Notes: generated by a model not told the origin, from the letters alone. DNA of 64,000 bases from a virus (IMGVR_UViG_3300044630_006293:146832-210831); one strand, 5' to 3'. Shown: positions 31,528 to 42,248, counted from the stretch's first letter. Numbers and translations are program-made.

Positions 31528-33579
31528 TGGCAGAAATTAAAAAAACTATATCCGATTTAACTCCACGGAAAAGAATATATCCTTGCAGTTAGAGCTAAAG
31601 ATCCAGAGCTTAATATAGTCTCTAACTATACAGATATAGTTAGATTTACTGCACCAACAGACACGACAATCCCGGCAGAACTTCAAAATCTTGAAATGTT
31701 TGCTTCATTTCAAAATGTTCTTTTTGTTTTTGATAATGGAACAGATGATGACTTGGCCGTATATGAATATGAGCTATATGAAGAAAGCGACATAGTCAAT
31801 CCAAATACTCCACCATATGTACTTAAACCAAATCCATTAATTGCCGGTCAGTACGTTCCTCCATTTAAATCTGGAGCAGGAAACTCTAGTGTATTTGCCG
31901 TCCCGGTTGAAGGTAGCTATATAGATACAGAGAACGATAATATTGTTGTTCAGAAAAACTTTTTTGGCAGAGTAAGAGCAAAGGATACTTCTGGCAATGT
32001 TGGATCCTGGACTGCTATTAAAAAAACAGATCCATCAACGCCGCTTATTGATAGTCAATATATTGTTAGTCTAACGGCAGATAAAATTAAAGCAGGAACA
32101 ATAAGTGCAGCGAAAATAACATTAGAAGGAGCTTCTGATTTAGAAACTATTATTCAATCAAAAACTTATGATACATCTTCTGGAATGCAAGGTTGGTTTA
32201 TTTCGGGCGATGGTCACTTTAGTTTTGGTGGTCCCGATGGAATAACTTATGATAATGAAACTATTGTTATTGGATCTGATGTCCAAGTTACTGCAAATTT
32301 AGCTGCAGATAGCATTTCTGTTCCGACTAGTGGAACGCCTAAATTAAATATAAACTCTGGAATTGGTTCAGGAGTTGGAGGAATGACATTAGGTGATCCA
32401 ACTTATAATTACTGGTACGCCAATGGTAACTTTAGCGTTGGTAGCTCTACGGCTTACGTTAGATGGAACGGCACAAGTCTAGAAGTAAAGGGATCAGTTA
32501 CTGCTACAAGCGGTACCTTTACTGGAACAATCAGTGGTTCAACAATTATTGGAAATAATATATCTACTGGCGATATATATATAAGGGAAGCCGCTGGTTC
32601 AAATTATTTCTTAACCTATTTGCTTGGTGATTATTTACAAATAAAAAGAACTCAATCAAATTATTCAACCATTACTGGAAGTGGAGCCTTTTTAGGTTAT
32701 TATGATACTGGAGGTGGCGCAGACACTCCTTATGTAATAGTTAATTCACTTTCTCCTTGGCCAGCTGCTGGTGGAAACTATGCATACATGAAACATGACG
32801 GGACTATCTATGCTACAAATTATATTCAAGCACCAACCTTTATTGGGGCTTTGAGTGGAAATGCATCAACCGCATCCAATGCAACTGTTGCCCAATATGT
32901 AGCAAATGATTCATTTAATGCTCGTTTTCATTGGAGTGGTCAGTCAGGGCAACCAACATGGCTCTGGGGTTCAAATAATGGTTCAGACTATTACGTTTGG
33001 AATCCAAGTCAATTTAGCGTTGCAAGCGCTACCACTGCCACTAACCAAAGTGGAGGTACCGTCGATGCAGCAACTGTTATTCTTGCTGCTGGTTCTGGTT
33101 ATAGATCGGCAGGGAACTTTGCCACCACAACATCAACCACCATAACAGCAAGAATTGTTGATGGCGGTGGTTTTCAGGTAATGAGAGCACAAGGATCAAT
33201 GAGGTCTCTTAAGGACGATATCCAACCTATTGTAAATGCAGTAGAAAAATTATCACATTTAAGACCTGTTTCTTTTGTTGAAAAACCAGAAGGATGGGAA
33301 GATGAGTTAGGTCTTCAATTAAAATCTCTTGATAGACACTTTGGCTTAATAGCAGAAGAAGTAGCAGAAGATTTTCCTGAACTTGCAGCATTTGGATACC
33401 CTGGCGGTTACCCTATGAAAAATGATGAAAATGGAAAAGAAATTGTTGACCAAGAAGAATTAATAAAATTTGAAAAATATGTTCCTATATCCTGGAGGGA
33501 AATGGGAGCAATACCACTTTTAATAAAAGCTGTTCAAGAATTGTCAGCAAAAATAGATGAATTAGAAAATAGACTTTAA
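31527..33579 (+). CDS. Tail fibre with FN3-like start and S74 chaperone end, interrupted by +1 shift at CGGA (site 3)
   Basis: ATG 31527 overlaps the previous stop. After 13 codons (to DLTP) comes CGG at 31566-31568; frame 0 stops 7 codons on. Skipping C31566 gives G-KEYILAVRAKD, the typical strand of a fibronectin type III domain ('LTPGxxYxVxVRA'), and the frame stays open to 33579 for 683 residues in total. The middle is beta-rich fibre; the C-terminus (about 555-683: SLKDDIQPI, HFGLIAEEVAEDFPEL, IPLLIKAVQEL) is a Peptidase_S74 intramolecular chaperone that trimerises the fibre and cleaves itself off. Confidence 0.85.
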
Positions 33580-33589
33580 AGGATTAAAA

Positions 33590-33850
33590 ATGTCAGTATT
33601 ATTATACACTTGTTACTCAAATGTTGATTCAGCAAATTTTGCAATTAACACACAATATACTGGGGGTTTTCCCATTAGGGGTGGCTTTAAAAATCTTGAA
33701 GACGCAAAAAGCATATGTGATACACCTGTAATTGTTGTAATAGAAATTAAAGATGGAGCAATAGAGGATGGAGAGTTAGACTTTCCAGATAATATGGAAA
33801 TCTATAAATCTGAAGATGTTTTATCTGTAAAAATTTTAGAAGAGATATAG
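33590..33850 (+). CDS. Hypothetical small protein
   Basis: 86 residues, alpha/beta, beginning MSVLLYTCYSNVD, with site AAGGATTAAA. Follows the fibre gene by ten bases. Function unknown. Confidence 0.55.
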   Translation: MSVLLYTCYSNVDSANFAINTQYTGGFPIRGGFKNLEDAKSICDTPVIVVIEIKDGAIEDGELDFPDNMEIYKSEDVLSVKILEEI

Positions 33851-33855
33851 ATGTA

Positions 33856-33886
33856 TTGCAAAATGTAGAATAATTAATGATATAAT
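33856..33886 (+). promoter_or_regulatory. Putative promoter
   Basis: Extended -10 TGATATAAT (33878-33886) with a TTGCAA 19 bp upstream of the hexamer. It would drive the small genes at 33917 and 34097 and perhaps the portal. Confidence 0.5.
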
Positions 33887-33916
33887 ATTTTGTGAAAACT
33901 ATTTTTTAGGAGACCC

Positions 33917-34096
33917 ATGCAAGATCAAAATCTAGATATCAATTTAGTAATACAAGTTTTTCAAGATAAAGTATCTCAATTGATGATGGAAAATATAATT
34001 AAAGATGCAACTATAAAGCAGCTTACTAATCAAATTGAGATCTTATCAACACCTTCTTTAAAAGAAGAACTAAAAGAAATAAAAAAGGATAAATAA
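33917..34096 (+). CDS. Small coiled-coil protein
   Basis: 59 residues, helical, site TAGGAGA. Ends directly before the ATG of the next gene. Function unknown. Confidence 0.5.
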   Translation: MQDQNLDINLVIQVFQDKVSQLMMENIIKDATIKQLTNQIEILSTPSLKEELKEIKKDK

Positions 34097-34300
34097 ATGT
34101 CACAAGAAAATGAAACAATTGAAGTAGAAGAATTAAAACAAGAAGAAGCATCAAAAGAATTCACAGTAACCATTATGATTAGTGATAAAAACTTAAGTTA
34201 CAAAAGTGATTTCAACGAAGCAGAAACAGTTTTTTGGCTTGAATCAGTAAAAGCTCTTATTTTAAAGAGAGCATTTGATGCTGCCGGAGAAAACAACTAG
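34097..34300 (+). CDS. Small acidic protein
   Basis: 67 residues: a very acidic N-terminus (EVEELKQEEASKEF), then a small alpha/beta piece. Located just before the portal gene. Function unknown. Confidence 0.5.
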   Translation: MSQENETIEVEELKQEEASKEFTVTIMISDKNLSYKSDFNEAETVFWLESVKALILKRAFDAAGENN

Positions 34301-34354
34301 TCATAGTGGTATTTTCCGCTACTATTAGTTAAAATTAAAATCGTAGGAGTCTAA

Positions 34355-35995
34355 ATGGCAATTAGAGACTATTTACCGTTTGTTCAAAATAGTTCAGCTG
34401 ACTTTTTTGCAAAAACGTTAGAACCAGAACAAATTAAAAACTTATCAAAGGCATTAAAGCCAGCAGCTTTAGCTCTTGGCTATCAAGGCTCAACGTATTA
34501 TTACAATACAAGATCCACCTTTGAGCCTTCTCCTTATGATTTTGACAGAATACTTCAAGCAGTGGATACTGACTCCTATGTAAAGCAAGCCACTCTAAAG
34601 TATAAAGAACTTTTCTGGAAAGAAGGCTGGAGTATAACTGGTGAAAACTCAGAAGCTGTAGCTTATTTGCATCAAAGAATTGACTTTATGGAAATGGCAA
34701 TGAGAAGGCCATTTATAGATTTCTTAACAGAAGTAGCTGATCATTTAATTAAGTTCTCAAATGTTTTTATAGTTAAAGCAAGAGGAGATATGTCTGAATA
34801 TTTTCCTCAAAAACTTAATCCAGTAAATGCAGGTCAACCAATCGTCGGTTATTATCTTATTCCAACTGAACAAGTTAGGATCTTAAGAGATAAATTTAAC
34901 AGACCAAAAGCATATCAGCAGCAAACAGATCCAACTACCTATGGGCCTACCGATAAGGATCCAGTATGGACTGCTGAAAGAGTTATACATCTTCATTTTG
35001 ATAGGAAGACCGGAAGAGCTTTTGGTACGCCATTTATGAGTTCGGTCTTAGATGATGTTATAGCTCTTCGTCAATTAGAAGAAGATATTCAAAACCTCGT
35101 ACATAGAGAGCTGTTTCCCTTATACAAGTATAAGATCGGAACCGCCGAACAACCAGCTGAGCCAGAAGAAATAGAAGATGCTGCATTTCAAGTAGAAAAC
35201 ATGAGATCTGAAGGTGGTTTAATACTTCCTTATAGGCATGATGTTGAAGTAATCGGAGCAAATAATGCATCGCTCGATGCAGCAAATTACCTCAATCACT
35301 TCAAGGAAAGAGTTGCAATTGGACTAGGAGTAGCACCTCATCATCTTGGCATGATGATGGGTGGCGGCAATAGATCTATGACAGACAGACTTGATACTGC
35401 TTTGTATGATAAGGTAAAGCAATATCAGAAGCATCTTTCTGAGATGATAAGAGTCCACATATTTAATGAACTATTATTTGAAGGCGGATTTGACCCAATA
35501 GTAAATCCAATGGATTCTGATATTTCAGACAGATGTTTTTTTAAGTTCAATGAAATTGACGTTGATACTCAAGTTAAAAAAGAAACTCACATTATTCAGA
35601 AGTTTACCAATTCTGTTATTACATTACCAGAAGCAAGAGTCCAGCTTGGCATAGATCCAGCTTATGAAAAAGAAGAATTATTTGCTGGAATTCAAGCAGA
35701 GATTCAAATGGATATGGCTAAAAATCAAGCTGAAATAACTGCGCAAAATGCACCGTTACCAAAAACTTCAGATGGCCAACAGTCAGCTAATAAAGGTCAA
35801 AGAAACTTGCCTTCAAATAAAAAAGGTCCAGGAAATATAATTAGACCACAAAATCAACAGGGCAGAAGAACTTCTCCAAATATTAGAAGATCAGATCTGA
35901 CATGGTTGTCTGTTATTGAAAATGCTCTAGAATCAGAGTATAATGTTATAGATATAGTTGAAGTGATAGAAGAGGACAAGAAAGGTCCAAAATGA
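34355..35995 (+). CDS. Portal protein
   Basis: 546 residues, typical portal length. Diagnostic features are LIPTEQVRILRDKFNRPKAY, AERVIHLHFDRKTGRAFGTPFMSSVLDDVIALRQLEEDI, and GVAPHHLGMMMGGGNRSMTDRLD. The C-terminal 80 residues are polar and basic. It forms the dodecameric ring at the head vertex through which DNA passes. Site TAGGAG before ATG. The stop overlaps the next gene (ATGA). Confidence 0.88.
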   Translation: MAIRDYLPFVQNSSADFFAKTLEPEQIKNLSKALKPAALALGYQGSTYYYNTRSTFEPSPYDFDRILQAVDTDSYVKQATLKYKELFWKEGWSITGENSEAVAYLHQRIDFMEMAMRRPFIDFLTEVADHLIKFSNVFIVKARGDMSEYFPQKLNPVNAGQPIVGYYLIPTEQVRILRDKFNRPKAYQQQTDPTTYGPTDKDPVWTAERVIHLHFDRKTGRAFGTPFMSSVLDDVIALRQLEEDIQNLVHRELFPLYKYKIGTAEQPAEPEEIEDAAFQVENMRSEGGLILPYRHDVEVIGANNASLDAANYLNHFKERVAIGLGVAPHHLGMMMGGGNRSMTDRLDTALYDKVKQYQKHLSEMIRVHIFNELLFEGGFDPIVNPMDSDISDRCFFKFNEIDVDTQVKKETHIIQKFTNSVITLPEARVQLGIDPAYEKEELFAGIQAEIQMDMAKNQAEITAQNAPLPKTSDGQQSANKGQRNLPSNKKGPGNIIRPQNQQGRRTSPNIRRSDLTWLSVIENALESEYNVIDIVEVIEEDKKGPK

Positions 35996-36252
35996 AAATT
36001 AATTCAGAAGTTAGCAAACTTGCAAGATTTGGTGAAGATGCCATTGAAGGTTTTAATACCGCAGTAGAAAATGGTCAGGCAAGATTGGCAATGTCAATTC
36101 TTGTTGATGTTATAAATGCATTTGACGAAAAGTTTGACGATATTGATGAAAAGTTGGCAGTAACAATTAAGCCAGAACAAACTTTAGTAGAAGAGCCAAA
36201 GGCAAAAGCAGAAGAGCCAAAGCCTAAGGTTAAGGAACAAACAACCGCTTAA
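35992..36252 (+). CDS. Small acidic/lysine-rich helical protein
   Basis: 86 residues: a helical domain (1-58), then a low-complexity tail with EPKAKAEEPKPKVKEQ. ATGA overlap with the portal gene implies coupled expression; perhaps a head-assembly helper. Function not established. Confidence 0.55.
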   Translation: MKINSEVSKLARFGEDAIEGFNTAVENGQARLAMSILVDVINAFDEKFDDIDEKLAVTIKPEQTLVEEPKAKAEEPKPKVKEQTTA

Positions 36253-36254
36253 GT

Positions 36255-37034
36255 ATGAAGTTAATAATTGGCTGCCCTATATACAATAGAGCATGGATAT
36301 TTCCATACTGGATTTCCTGCATTCAAAAACAATTTCTTAATTTAGAAGATGTTGGTTTTGTTTTTGTTGCATCAAAAGATGATACAGAAACAATATCTTT
36401 ACTAGAAGACTGGAGAGATAAACATCCAGAAGTTTCTGTATTTGATATAATTTACCCTGAAAATGTTAATCATTTTACTCATGCAGAAGGGACTAGAAAT
36501 TGGACCATTTCTAAATATGAGAATATGGTAAATTTGAGAAACTGCCTGCTTAAGAAGGTTAGAGAATATCAACCTGATTATTTTTTTAGTTTAGATTCTG
36601 ACATTTTATTAGTTAATCCAAATACAATACAATTATTAATATCTCACATAAATAGTGGGGCCGATGCAGTTAATACTTTAATGTTCATGACTCCTGTTGG
36701 AACAATGTTTCCAAGCGTAATGAAATGGGTTAATGAGCCTGGCAAAAAAGCTCATAGGGATCAAAAATTTCCTCTTGGTGAATATTTTGAAGCAGATGTT
36801 ATTATGGCTGCAAAAATGATGTCAAAAAACGTTTACAACAACGTTGATTACCAAATACATCAACAGGGGGAAGATCTCGGATGGTCTGCAAGTTGTGCAG
36901 AAAAAGGATATAAACTTTATTCAGCATCATATATTTACTCAATTCACGTAATGAGTAAACAGATGTTATTTGATATTTTGAAGAATAACGATCCAAGAAG
37001 TGACATTACCTTGAAAAGTTTATCAAAAGTATGA
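36255..37034 (+). CDS. Glycosyltransferase-like protein (GT-A, family 2 type)
   Basis: 259 residues. Starts LIIGCPIYNRAWIFPYWISCI, the nucleotide-sugar-binding strand of GT-A enzymes, and has FSLDSDILL, a DxD-type metal site, near residue 117. Probably transfers a sugar onto a virion protein or onto DNA or a surface glycan. It sits between portal and protease genes, an unusual place that suggests a capsid or portal-associated substrate. Confidence 0.7.
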   Translation: MKLIIGCPIYNRAWIFPYWISCIQKQFLNLEDVGFVFVASKDDTETISLLEDWRDKHPEVSVFDIIYPENVNHFTHAEGTRNWTISKYENMVNLRNCLLKKVREYQPDYFFSLDSDILLVNPNTIQLLISHINSGADAVNTLMFMTPVGTMFPSVMKWVNEPGKKAHRDQKFPLGEYFEADVIMAAKMMSKNVYNNVDYQIHQQGEDLGWSASCAEKGYKLYSASYIYSIHVMSKQMLFDILKNNDPRSDITLKSLSKV

Positions 37035-37115
37035 TATTCTTATATAATAATGTTTATTCTAGGATAAATTAATTTACTATAGTGATTAACATTCAGTCAC
37101 TCTTTTGGAGATACG

Positions 37116-38724
37116 ATGGCTTTTGAGTTCATAGAAAATTTTACTATTCAACTTCCGGATATTAGTGAAGCAGAATATAATTTTTCTGAATCTTTTAATA
37201 CAAATTATGGTTTAATTATAGAAGTTGCAGCAATACACGAACGGACTTACTGCTAACTATAATAATTATTCATCTACAGAACTAGAGAAGGCTCTTCAGT
37301 CATGGGTCGAGCCTTACCCTAAGCCTATCATTCTAAACCATGATCTTAACACAGAGCCTATTGGTAGAGTTATGGCAGCCAAGATGGACAAAGAAGTTGA
37401 CGGAAGCCCGTTCGTTAGATTGCAAATTGCAATAACTGATCCAGTAGCTGCACAGAAGGTTCTAGATAAAAGATACCTTACTGGTTCAGTTGGTGGAAGA
37501 GCAGGAAAAGCTGTCTGTTCAATTTCTGGAGAAGACCTTGCCACAGAAAGTGAAGGCGGAAGGCCTAAGCTTCCTAAGTACAAGAGGGGCCAAGTCTATA
37601 AAGGAAAACTTGCATTCATTGATATGCAAGATATTTCCTTTAAAGAGTATTCATTTGTAAATCAACCAGCAGATGGTAAGTCTAGCGTTAGATCAACTTC
37701 TGCTATATCTGATAAAGATTCAAAACCTTCATCAGAAGGTTGGGTCGCCAAGAGCTCTGCTTTTGTGCTTCATATGAATGAAGAAGATATCTATTCAATA
37801 GAAGAGCATGATTCAATTTTCAAAAAAATGAATAAAAAAGAATCAAAGCCCTTATATCTTCACTTAAAAGGAGCTTTCCTTAGTGCTATGGCAATACAGG
37901 AAAGCGAAAATGAGCATAATTCAACAGTTTCATTACTATCTAATGAGGAAACTGCCAAAGAAACTGATCTACAGGAGAAATCTAACATGGATGTTCGCAA
38001 TCAAGAGAAAGATATCTTAGCTGTAACTGAAGAGTTGAGCGAAGATCTTTCTGCAATTGCTTCTTCAAAGTCTGAAAAAGACGAAGAAGTTAAGGAAGAA
38101 GAAGTTCCAGCTGAAGAAACTTCAGAAGAAGAAGTTACAGTATCAGCTGAAGAAGAAAATAAAGAATCTCAAGAAGAAGTAGATGATTCAGAAGAACAAG
38201 CCTTAGTTGCTGTTGATTCCGAAGAATCTGTTGATTCAAAAGAAAATACAGCTGACGAACAGAAGGCTGAAAAAGATCAAGAGCCAGAAGAGAAAGTCGA
38301 AGACCTCAGCGATAAGGCTGAGCAGCCCGCTGAGCAAGAAGGCGACAATCTCAATAAGATTAAGGCTCTTGAAGAAGAGAATGCAAAGCTTAAAGTAGCA
38401 CTTCATAGAATTCTTGTAGAAAGAGTTGTTGATGCAAAGATTAGCGCAGGCGTTGAAGAAGATACATCGAGAGATGAGCTCATTGAGTCACATGTGACTC
38501 GTACAGCTTCTTCTTTGGCCGATTCGCTTAGAGATCTAGTAAAGATGCCAGTCCGCAAGGCTCGTTCTACTGGAGTGCCAGAGTTTAATAATGAATCAAC
38601 AGTTGCTATTGACGAACAGAATGTAACAACCGTTGATGAAGAAGGAAACTTTGCTTCTTCGAAAGAAGAAGTATCAGTTGAGCAAGTATTTGTAGACGCC
38701 CTAATGGGCCGTCGTAAACTTTAG
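37116..38724 (+). CDS. Prohead protease fused to scaffold, interrupted by +1 shift at CGGA (site 4)
   Basis: ATG 37116 (site TTGGAG) runs 42 codons to CGG at 37242-37244, with a stop 4 codons later. Skipping C37242 gives H-E-G-L-T-A-N-Y, a motif of phage head maturation proteases, and an open frame to 38724 (535 residues in total). The protease region (about 1-180) has LNHDLNTEPIGRVMAAKM and YLTGSVGG. It is followed by a very acidic stretch (about 285-370) and a coiled coil, typical of an internal scaffold, ending with a basic tail. It should drive capsid assembly and maturation. Confidence 0.88.
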
Positions 38725-38744
38725 AAACAAGGAGATAATTAAAA

Positions 38745-39518
38745 ATGAGTTTAGCTAAATTTCGCAAAGTAGGCACTAAAACCGGTGCTGGTCGCTTTGT
38801 GGTTTCAGAAGGTATTGCTCCAGCAGCATACCTCCTTCCACATCCTGGTCTACCAACTTGGTATCTTGACTCAGAAGACGACCGTTTTGAGATAGTAATC
38901 CCTAAAGGAACTATCCTTTCTGTCGTAGCAGATGCAAATGGTGACGCAAGAATCGTACCAGCTAATGGTACTGGTTCAAGCCAAGCCTATGGTGATAATA
39001 TGCCTGCAAGTTGGGATCCGCTAGATGGAGCAACTCCAGCTTACAGCTCTGGTGCAACTGATACAGTTACAGTTGCGGCAAGATCGGTTCCAATCGGTGT
39101 TGCACAGTATGACCTGTACCGTCCTTTTGATAAGGGCACCTCACAGGGCGCTGGCTTCATTACCCATGGTTATGTTGAATACCCAATGGTAAGTGGAATT
39201 AACAACACCGTAACAGTCGGTAGCGTTGTTCGCTCTGACCATATGGGTCGTCCAGTGTTGGCAGCTGCAGCCAACTTCCTTGACGGAAGCGATGTCTATT
39301 CTTACCTCCAGGTTGGTAAGGTAGTCGAAGTAGAAAAGTTTGCAACCAACTTTGATGATGGTTTGCTTTCTTACATGCAGCTTCCTTCAGATCCAGGTGC
39401 ACTTAAGACAGTATTTGAACTTACCCGTTCAGGCACTTTCTCAGGTAAACTTGGTATCCGTAGTAATCTGGATGTCAACAACGTCATTGGCGCTTTCCGC
39501 GTCAACCTAACCTTATAA
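38745..39518 (+). CDS. Head structural protein (decoration/minor capsid type)
   Basis: 257 residues, beta-rich, Gly/Ala/Asp-rich, with no enzyme motif. Lies directly between protease-scaffold and major capsid genes with a clear AAGGAG site. Codon choice (CGT, CTT, TAC) is like that of the capsid gene and suggests high expression. Confidence 0.65.
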   Translation: MSLAKFRKVGTKTGAGRFVVSEGIAPAAYLLPHPGLPTWYLDSEDDRFEIVIPKGTILSVVADANGDARIVPANGTGSSQAYGDNMPASWDPLDGATPAYSSGATDTVTVAARSVPIGVAQYDLYRPFDKGTSQGAGFITHGYVEYPMVSGINNTVTVGSVVRSDHMGRPVLAAAANFLDGSDVYSYLQVGKVVEVEKFATNFDDGLLSYMQLPSDPGALKTVFELTRSGTFSGKLGIRSNLDVNNVIGAFRVNLTL

Positions 39519-39542
39519 TACTAGCAGGAGGAAAATCCTAAG

Positions 39543-40598
39543 ATGAGTAAAACAATCCAAGAACTTCTTTCTGGTCTCCCAGCATGGGAAGCAGCATTAT
39601 CAGAGGATGGGTATATCGATGAGAACAATAGAGTAACCGTAAGGGAAGCATTTGCATCACCTGATGCAGCAATACTTTTCCCCAAGATTATCTCTCGTAC
39701 TCTAAAGGAAGCAGCTGAGCCACAGCTTTTGGTAACTCCTTTGCTTTCAACAGTACGCCTTGGCAAAGGTCGTTCCCTCGAATTCCCAGCCGTTAATGCT
39801 ATTCAAGCAGCTGAGATCCCAGAAGGACAAGAGTATCCAGAGCAGGCACTCGCCTTTGCAAAGCAAATTGAGGGTAAAGTCTCAAAGAAGGGCGTGAAGT
39901 TAGCATTCACCGAAGAAGTCATCACTGACTCACTTTGGGACATTGTTGGTCTTCATGTTCGTGCAGCAGGTCGTGCTATGGCACGTCTCAAGGAACAAAT
40001 CGCACTAAGTCGCTTCAAGGACGCTGCAACAATCGTCTTTGACAACGACAGTGGGTCTTATGATGACACAACTGGTAAGGGTTTCAGTGGCGTAGCCAAT
40101 GGAACAGTTACTTGGGATGACATCGTTGACATGGCGGCTGTTCTTATGGCTGAAAAGCACATTCCAACAGACTTTATACTTCACCCACTTATGTGGTCGG
40201 TATTCCTTAAGGATAGTATCTTCCATGCAGGTGGCGCAGCTTCTGCTGTTGGCACAAGCTGGGGATACCGTCCTCAGTCACCGGATGCAGCACTCAATGC
40301 AACCGCTCCAATGGGTCTTAATGTTTTGGTTTCACCATTCGTTAGCTTTACAGCTAAGAGTGGCGCAACCGCAGCTAAGTCAGACCTTTTCTTGATTGAC
40401 CGTAATGAGGTTGGTACACTCCTCGTTAAAGATGACATGACAACAGATCAGTTTGATGATCCAAGCCGTGACATCCGTCAGCTTAAGATGAAAGAGCGTT
40501 ATGACATTGTTATGCTTGGTGACGGTGAAGGTATTACTGTTGCTAAGAATGTAAGCCTAGCTCGTAACTACGAGGTTCAGCTCACTAACGAAGTTTAA
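39543..40598 (+). CDS. Major capsid protein (HK97 fold)
   Basis: 351 residues. The N-arm/E-loop region, the spine segment with VTPLLSTVRLGKGRSLEFP, and the P-domain segment HIPTDFILHPLMWSVFLKDS match the HK97-type layout, and it is placed after protease and decoration genes. Codon use is the most optimised in the window. A strong terminator follows. Confidence 0.85.
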   Translation: MSKTIQELLSGLPAWEAALSEDGYIDENNRVTVREAFASPDAAILFPKIISRTLKEAAEPQLLVTPLLSTVRLGKGRSLEFPAVNAIQAAEIPEGQEYPEQALAFAKQIEGKVSKKGVKLAFTEEVITDSLWDIVGLHVRAAGRAMARLKEQIALSRFKDAATIVFDNDSGSYDDTTGKGFSGVANGTVTWDDIVDMAAVLMAEKHIPTDFILHPLMWSVFLKDSIFHAGGAASAVGTSWGYRPQSPDAALNATAPMGLNVLVSPFVSFTAKSGATAAKSDLFLIDRNEVGTLLVKDDMTTDQFDDPSRDIRQLKMKERYDIVMLGDGEGITVAKNVSLARNYEVQLTNEV

Positions 40599-40647
40599 TA
40601 ACCTTAGGACAATTATAGTTATGGCCACTAATCATGGCAGTCCGTGG

Positions 40648-40690
40648 GATAAGGGGTGGTTGCGAAAGCTTCCACCCCTTATCTTTTTTT
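40648..40690 (+). terminator. Strong intrinsic terminator after the capsid gene
   Basis: GATAAGGGGTGG pairs perfectly with CCACCCCTTATC around a 11-12 nt loop, followed by seven T. Confidence 0.92.
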
Positions 40691-40735
40691 ATAAACAAGT
40701 ATTACTAATTATGTATACGTCAATAAGGAGAGAAT

Positions 40736-41506
40736 GTGGCCCTATATCTTATAGAGAGCGCTAGTGTTGATTCTGAAGTAGTAGTTATCAAATTTGGAAG
40801 AACTGTTAAAATCAGTTCATTAATAAATTCAAATTTTATTGTTCAAACAACAGCTGCTACTCCAGTCCCTGTTGCTAGTCCATTTACTCCCATAAATACC
40901 ATTAGTGACTATAATCAAATATCCAGAACGCTAAGACTATTCTGGGATGTTCAACTTCAGTCTGGTCAAGAATATGTTGTTAGAGTAGCAAATTTACTAG
41001 ATGCAGTAAATGAGACTATTGCAGAAGAGCAAATAAAGTTTACAAAGTCAGATGACGCTACCCCTTCAACTATTACATCTTTTCAAGAGCCTTTGTATGA
41101 AGAGATATTAATAGAAGACAAGTCAGTCAGAGCAGATGCATTTTCTACTGTTCAAATTTTAGCCAAGAACCCTAACTTCTATATAGTTTCTGTTGATCCA
41201 GAAAACGGAGCATTTTATATAGATAAAAAATATAGCGATGGTAGAGTTACTATTCAATTTAACGCAAGGCCAGCTTCAAACTTTTTAAATACAAAATATT
41301 TTAAGGCTCAAAAGAAAAAAATACAAAGAACACCATCAAGATGGGAAAATGTTGGAGCAAAAGTCTCAATGCACTCTTGGAAGCCAGAGGTATATATAGA
41401 CTTTCCATCATTTGATGCAACTCCAGTATTCAATGTAGATGGAAAAGAATATTATGAAACTGGATATAAATATAGAGTAATTTTATCAAAAGATATAGGC
41501 ATATAG
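40736..41506 (+). CDS. Tail or neck structural protein, GTG start
   Basis: 256 residues, beta-rich, starting at GTG with AAGGAGAGAAT upstream. The region FWDVQLQSGQEYVVRVANLLDAVNETI has an Ig/FN3-like look. No specific family. Confidence 0.55.
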   Translation: MALYLIESASVDSEVVVIKFGRTVKISSLINSNFIVQTTAATPVPVASPFTPINTISDYNQISRTLRLFWDVQLQSGQEYVVRVANLLDAVNETIAEEQIKFTKSDDATPSTITSFQEPLYEEILIEDKSVRADAFSTVQILAKNPNFYIVSVDPENGAFYIDKKYSDGRVTIQFNARPASNFLNTKYFKAQKKKIQRTPSRWENVGAKVSMHSWKPEVYIDFPSFDATPVFNVDGKEYYETGYKYRVILSKDIGI

Positions 41507-41507
41507 A

Positions 41508-41918
41508 GTGGCTAATTTTGTTTACAAAAAAGCAAAACAAGCTATTCTAAATGGTCAATTTAATTTTAGTGCTGATTCATTTAGAGTAAGCTTCATTAAA
41601 AGTTCATACATTCCAAATGAAAATTCTCATGAATTCTTATCTGACGTACCAGCTCTCAGCATTGCTTATACTTCAGAAAATATTACTGGAATAACAAACA
41701 ACTTAGGAATTATAGATGCTGAAGATTTTACTTCTACAATTTCAGCAGATGTAGCATTTAATGCAATAATTTTTTATAAAGTTGGGTCTAATGATGGAAA
41801 TTCCAGACTACTATTTTATATAGACAGCTCAACTGGTTTACCATTTACTGGTTCCTCAGAAGCAGTTACTGTTGTTTTTAACTGGAATAATGATATCAAT
41901 AAGATACTTTCTATATAG
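41508..41918 (+). CDS. Virion structural protein, GTG start
   Basis: 136 residues beginning (GTG)ANFVYKKAKQAILNGQFNF, a start pattern seen in small phage fibre/collar proteins, with beta-rich remainder. Begins two bases after the previous stop. Confidence 0.55.
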   Translation: MANFVYKKAKQAILNGQFNFSADSFRVSFIKSSYIPNENSHEFLSDVPALSIAYTSENITGITNNLGIIDAEDFTSTISADVAFNAIIFYKVGSNDGNSRLLFYIDSSTGLPFTGSSEAVTVVFNWNNDINKILSI

Positions 41919-41929
41919 GAGAATTGGAA

Positions 41930-42247
41930 ATGGCAACAAATTATCCAAATAGTTTAGATGTTTTAATCAATCCAACATCAACCGACAGTTTAAATTCTAC
42001 AACAGTTCCACACCATTTGCAGCACGCAAATTTAAATGATGCAATGGAAGCAGTTCAAACTGTTTTAGGACTAAATCCAGCTGGATCACATTTAACTATT
42101 AAAGATAGAATGGCTGCTTCAGAAGCTTTAAACGGATTGAATGACGTTACTATTACATCTGTTGCAACCGGTAATATCTTGCGATATAACGGCTCTGAAT
42201 GGGTCAATCATGCTGAAGTAAATTTAACCGACGGAGGAAATTTCTAA
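41930..42247 (+). CDS. Small fibre-associated protein
   Basis: 105 residues from the ATG at 41930 (AGGAG nine bases upstream); a TTG at 41924 would add two residues. Contains HHLQHANLNDAMEAVQTVLG and LNDVTITSVATGNILRYNGSEWVNH; the second motif recurs in the 44974 and 53418 fibres, indicating a shared fibre domain. Confidence 0.55.
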   Translation: MATNYPNSLDVLINPTSTDSLNSTTVPHHLQHANLNDAMEAVQTVLGLNPAGSHLTIKDRMAASEALNGLNDVTITSVATGNILRYNGSEWVNHAEVNLTDGGNF

Positions 42248-42248
42248 A

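Noticed and set aside
40621-40735. Small plus-strand open frame after the capsid gene
   Set aside because: It runs through a strong terminator hairpin and has no properly spaced ribosome site.
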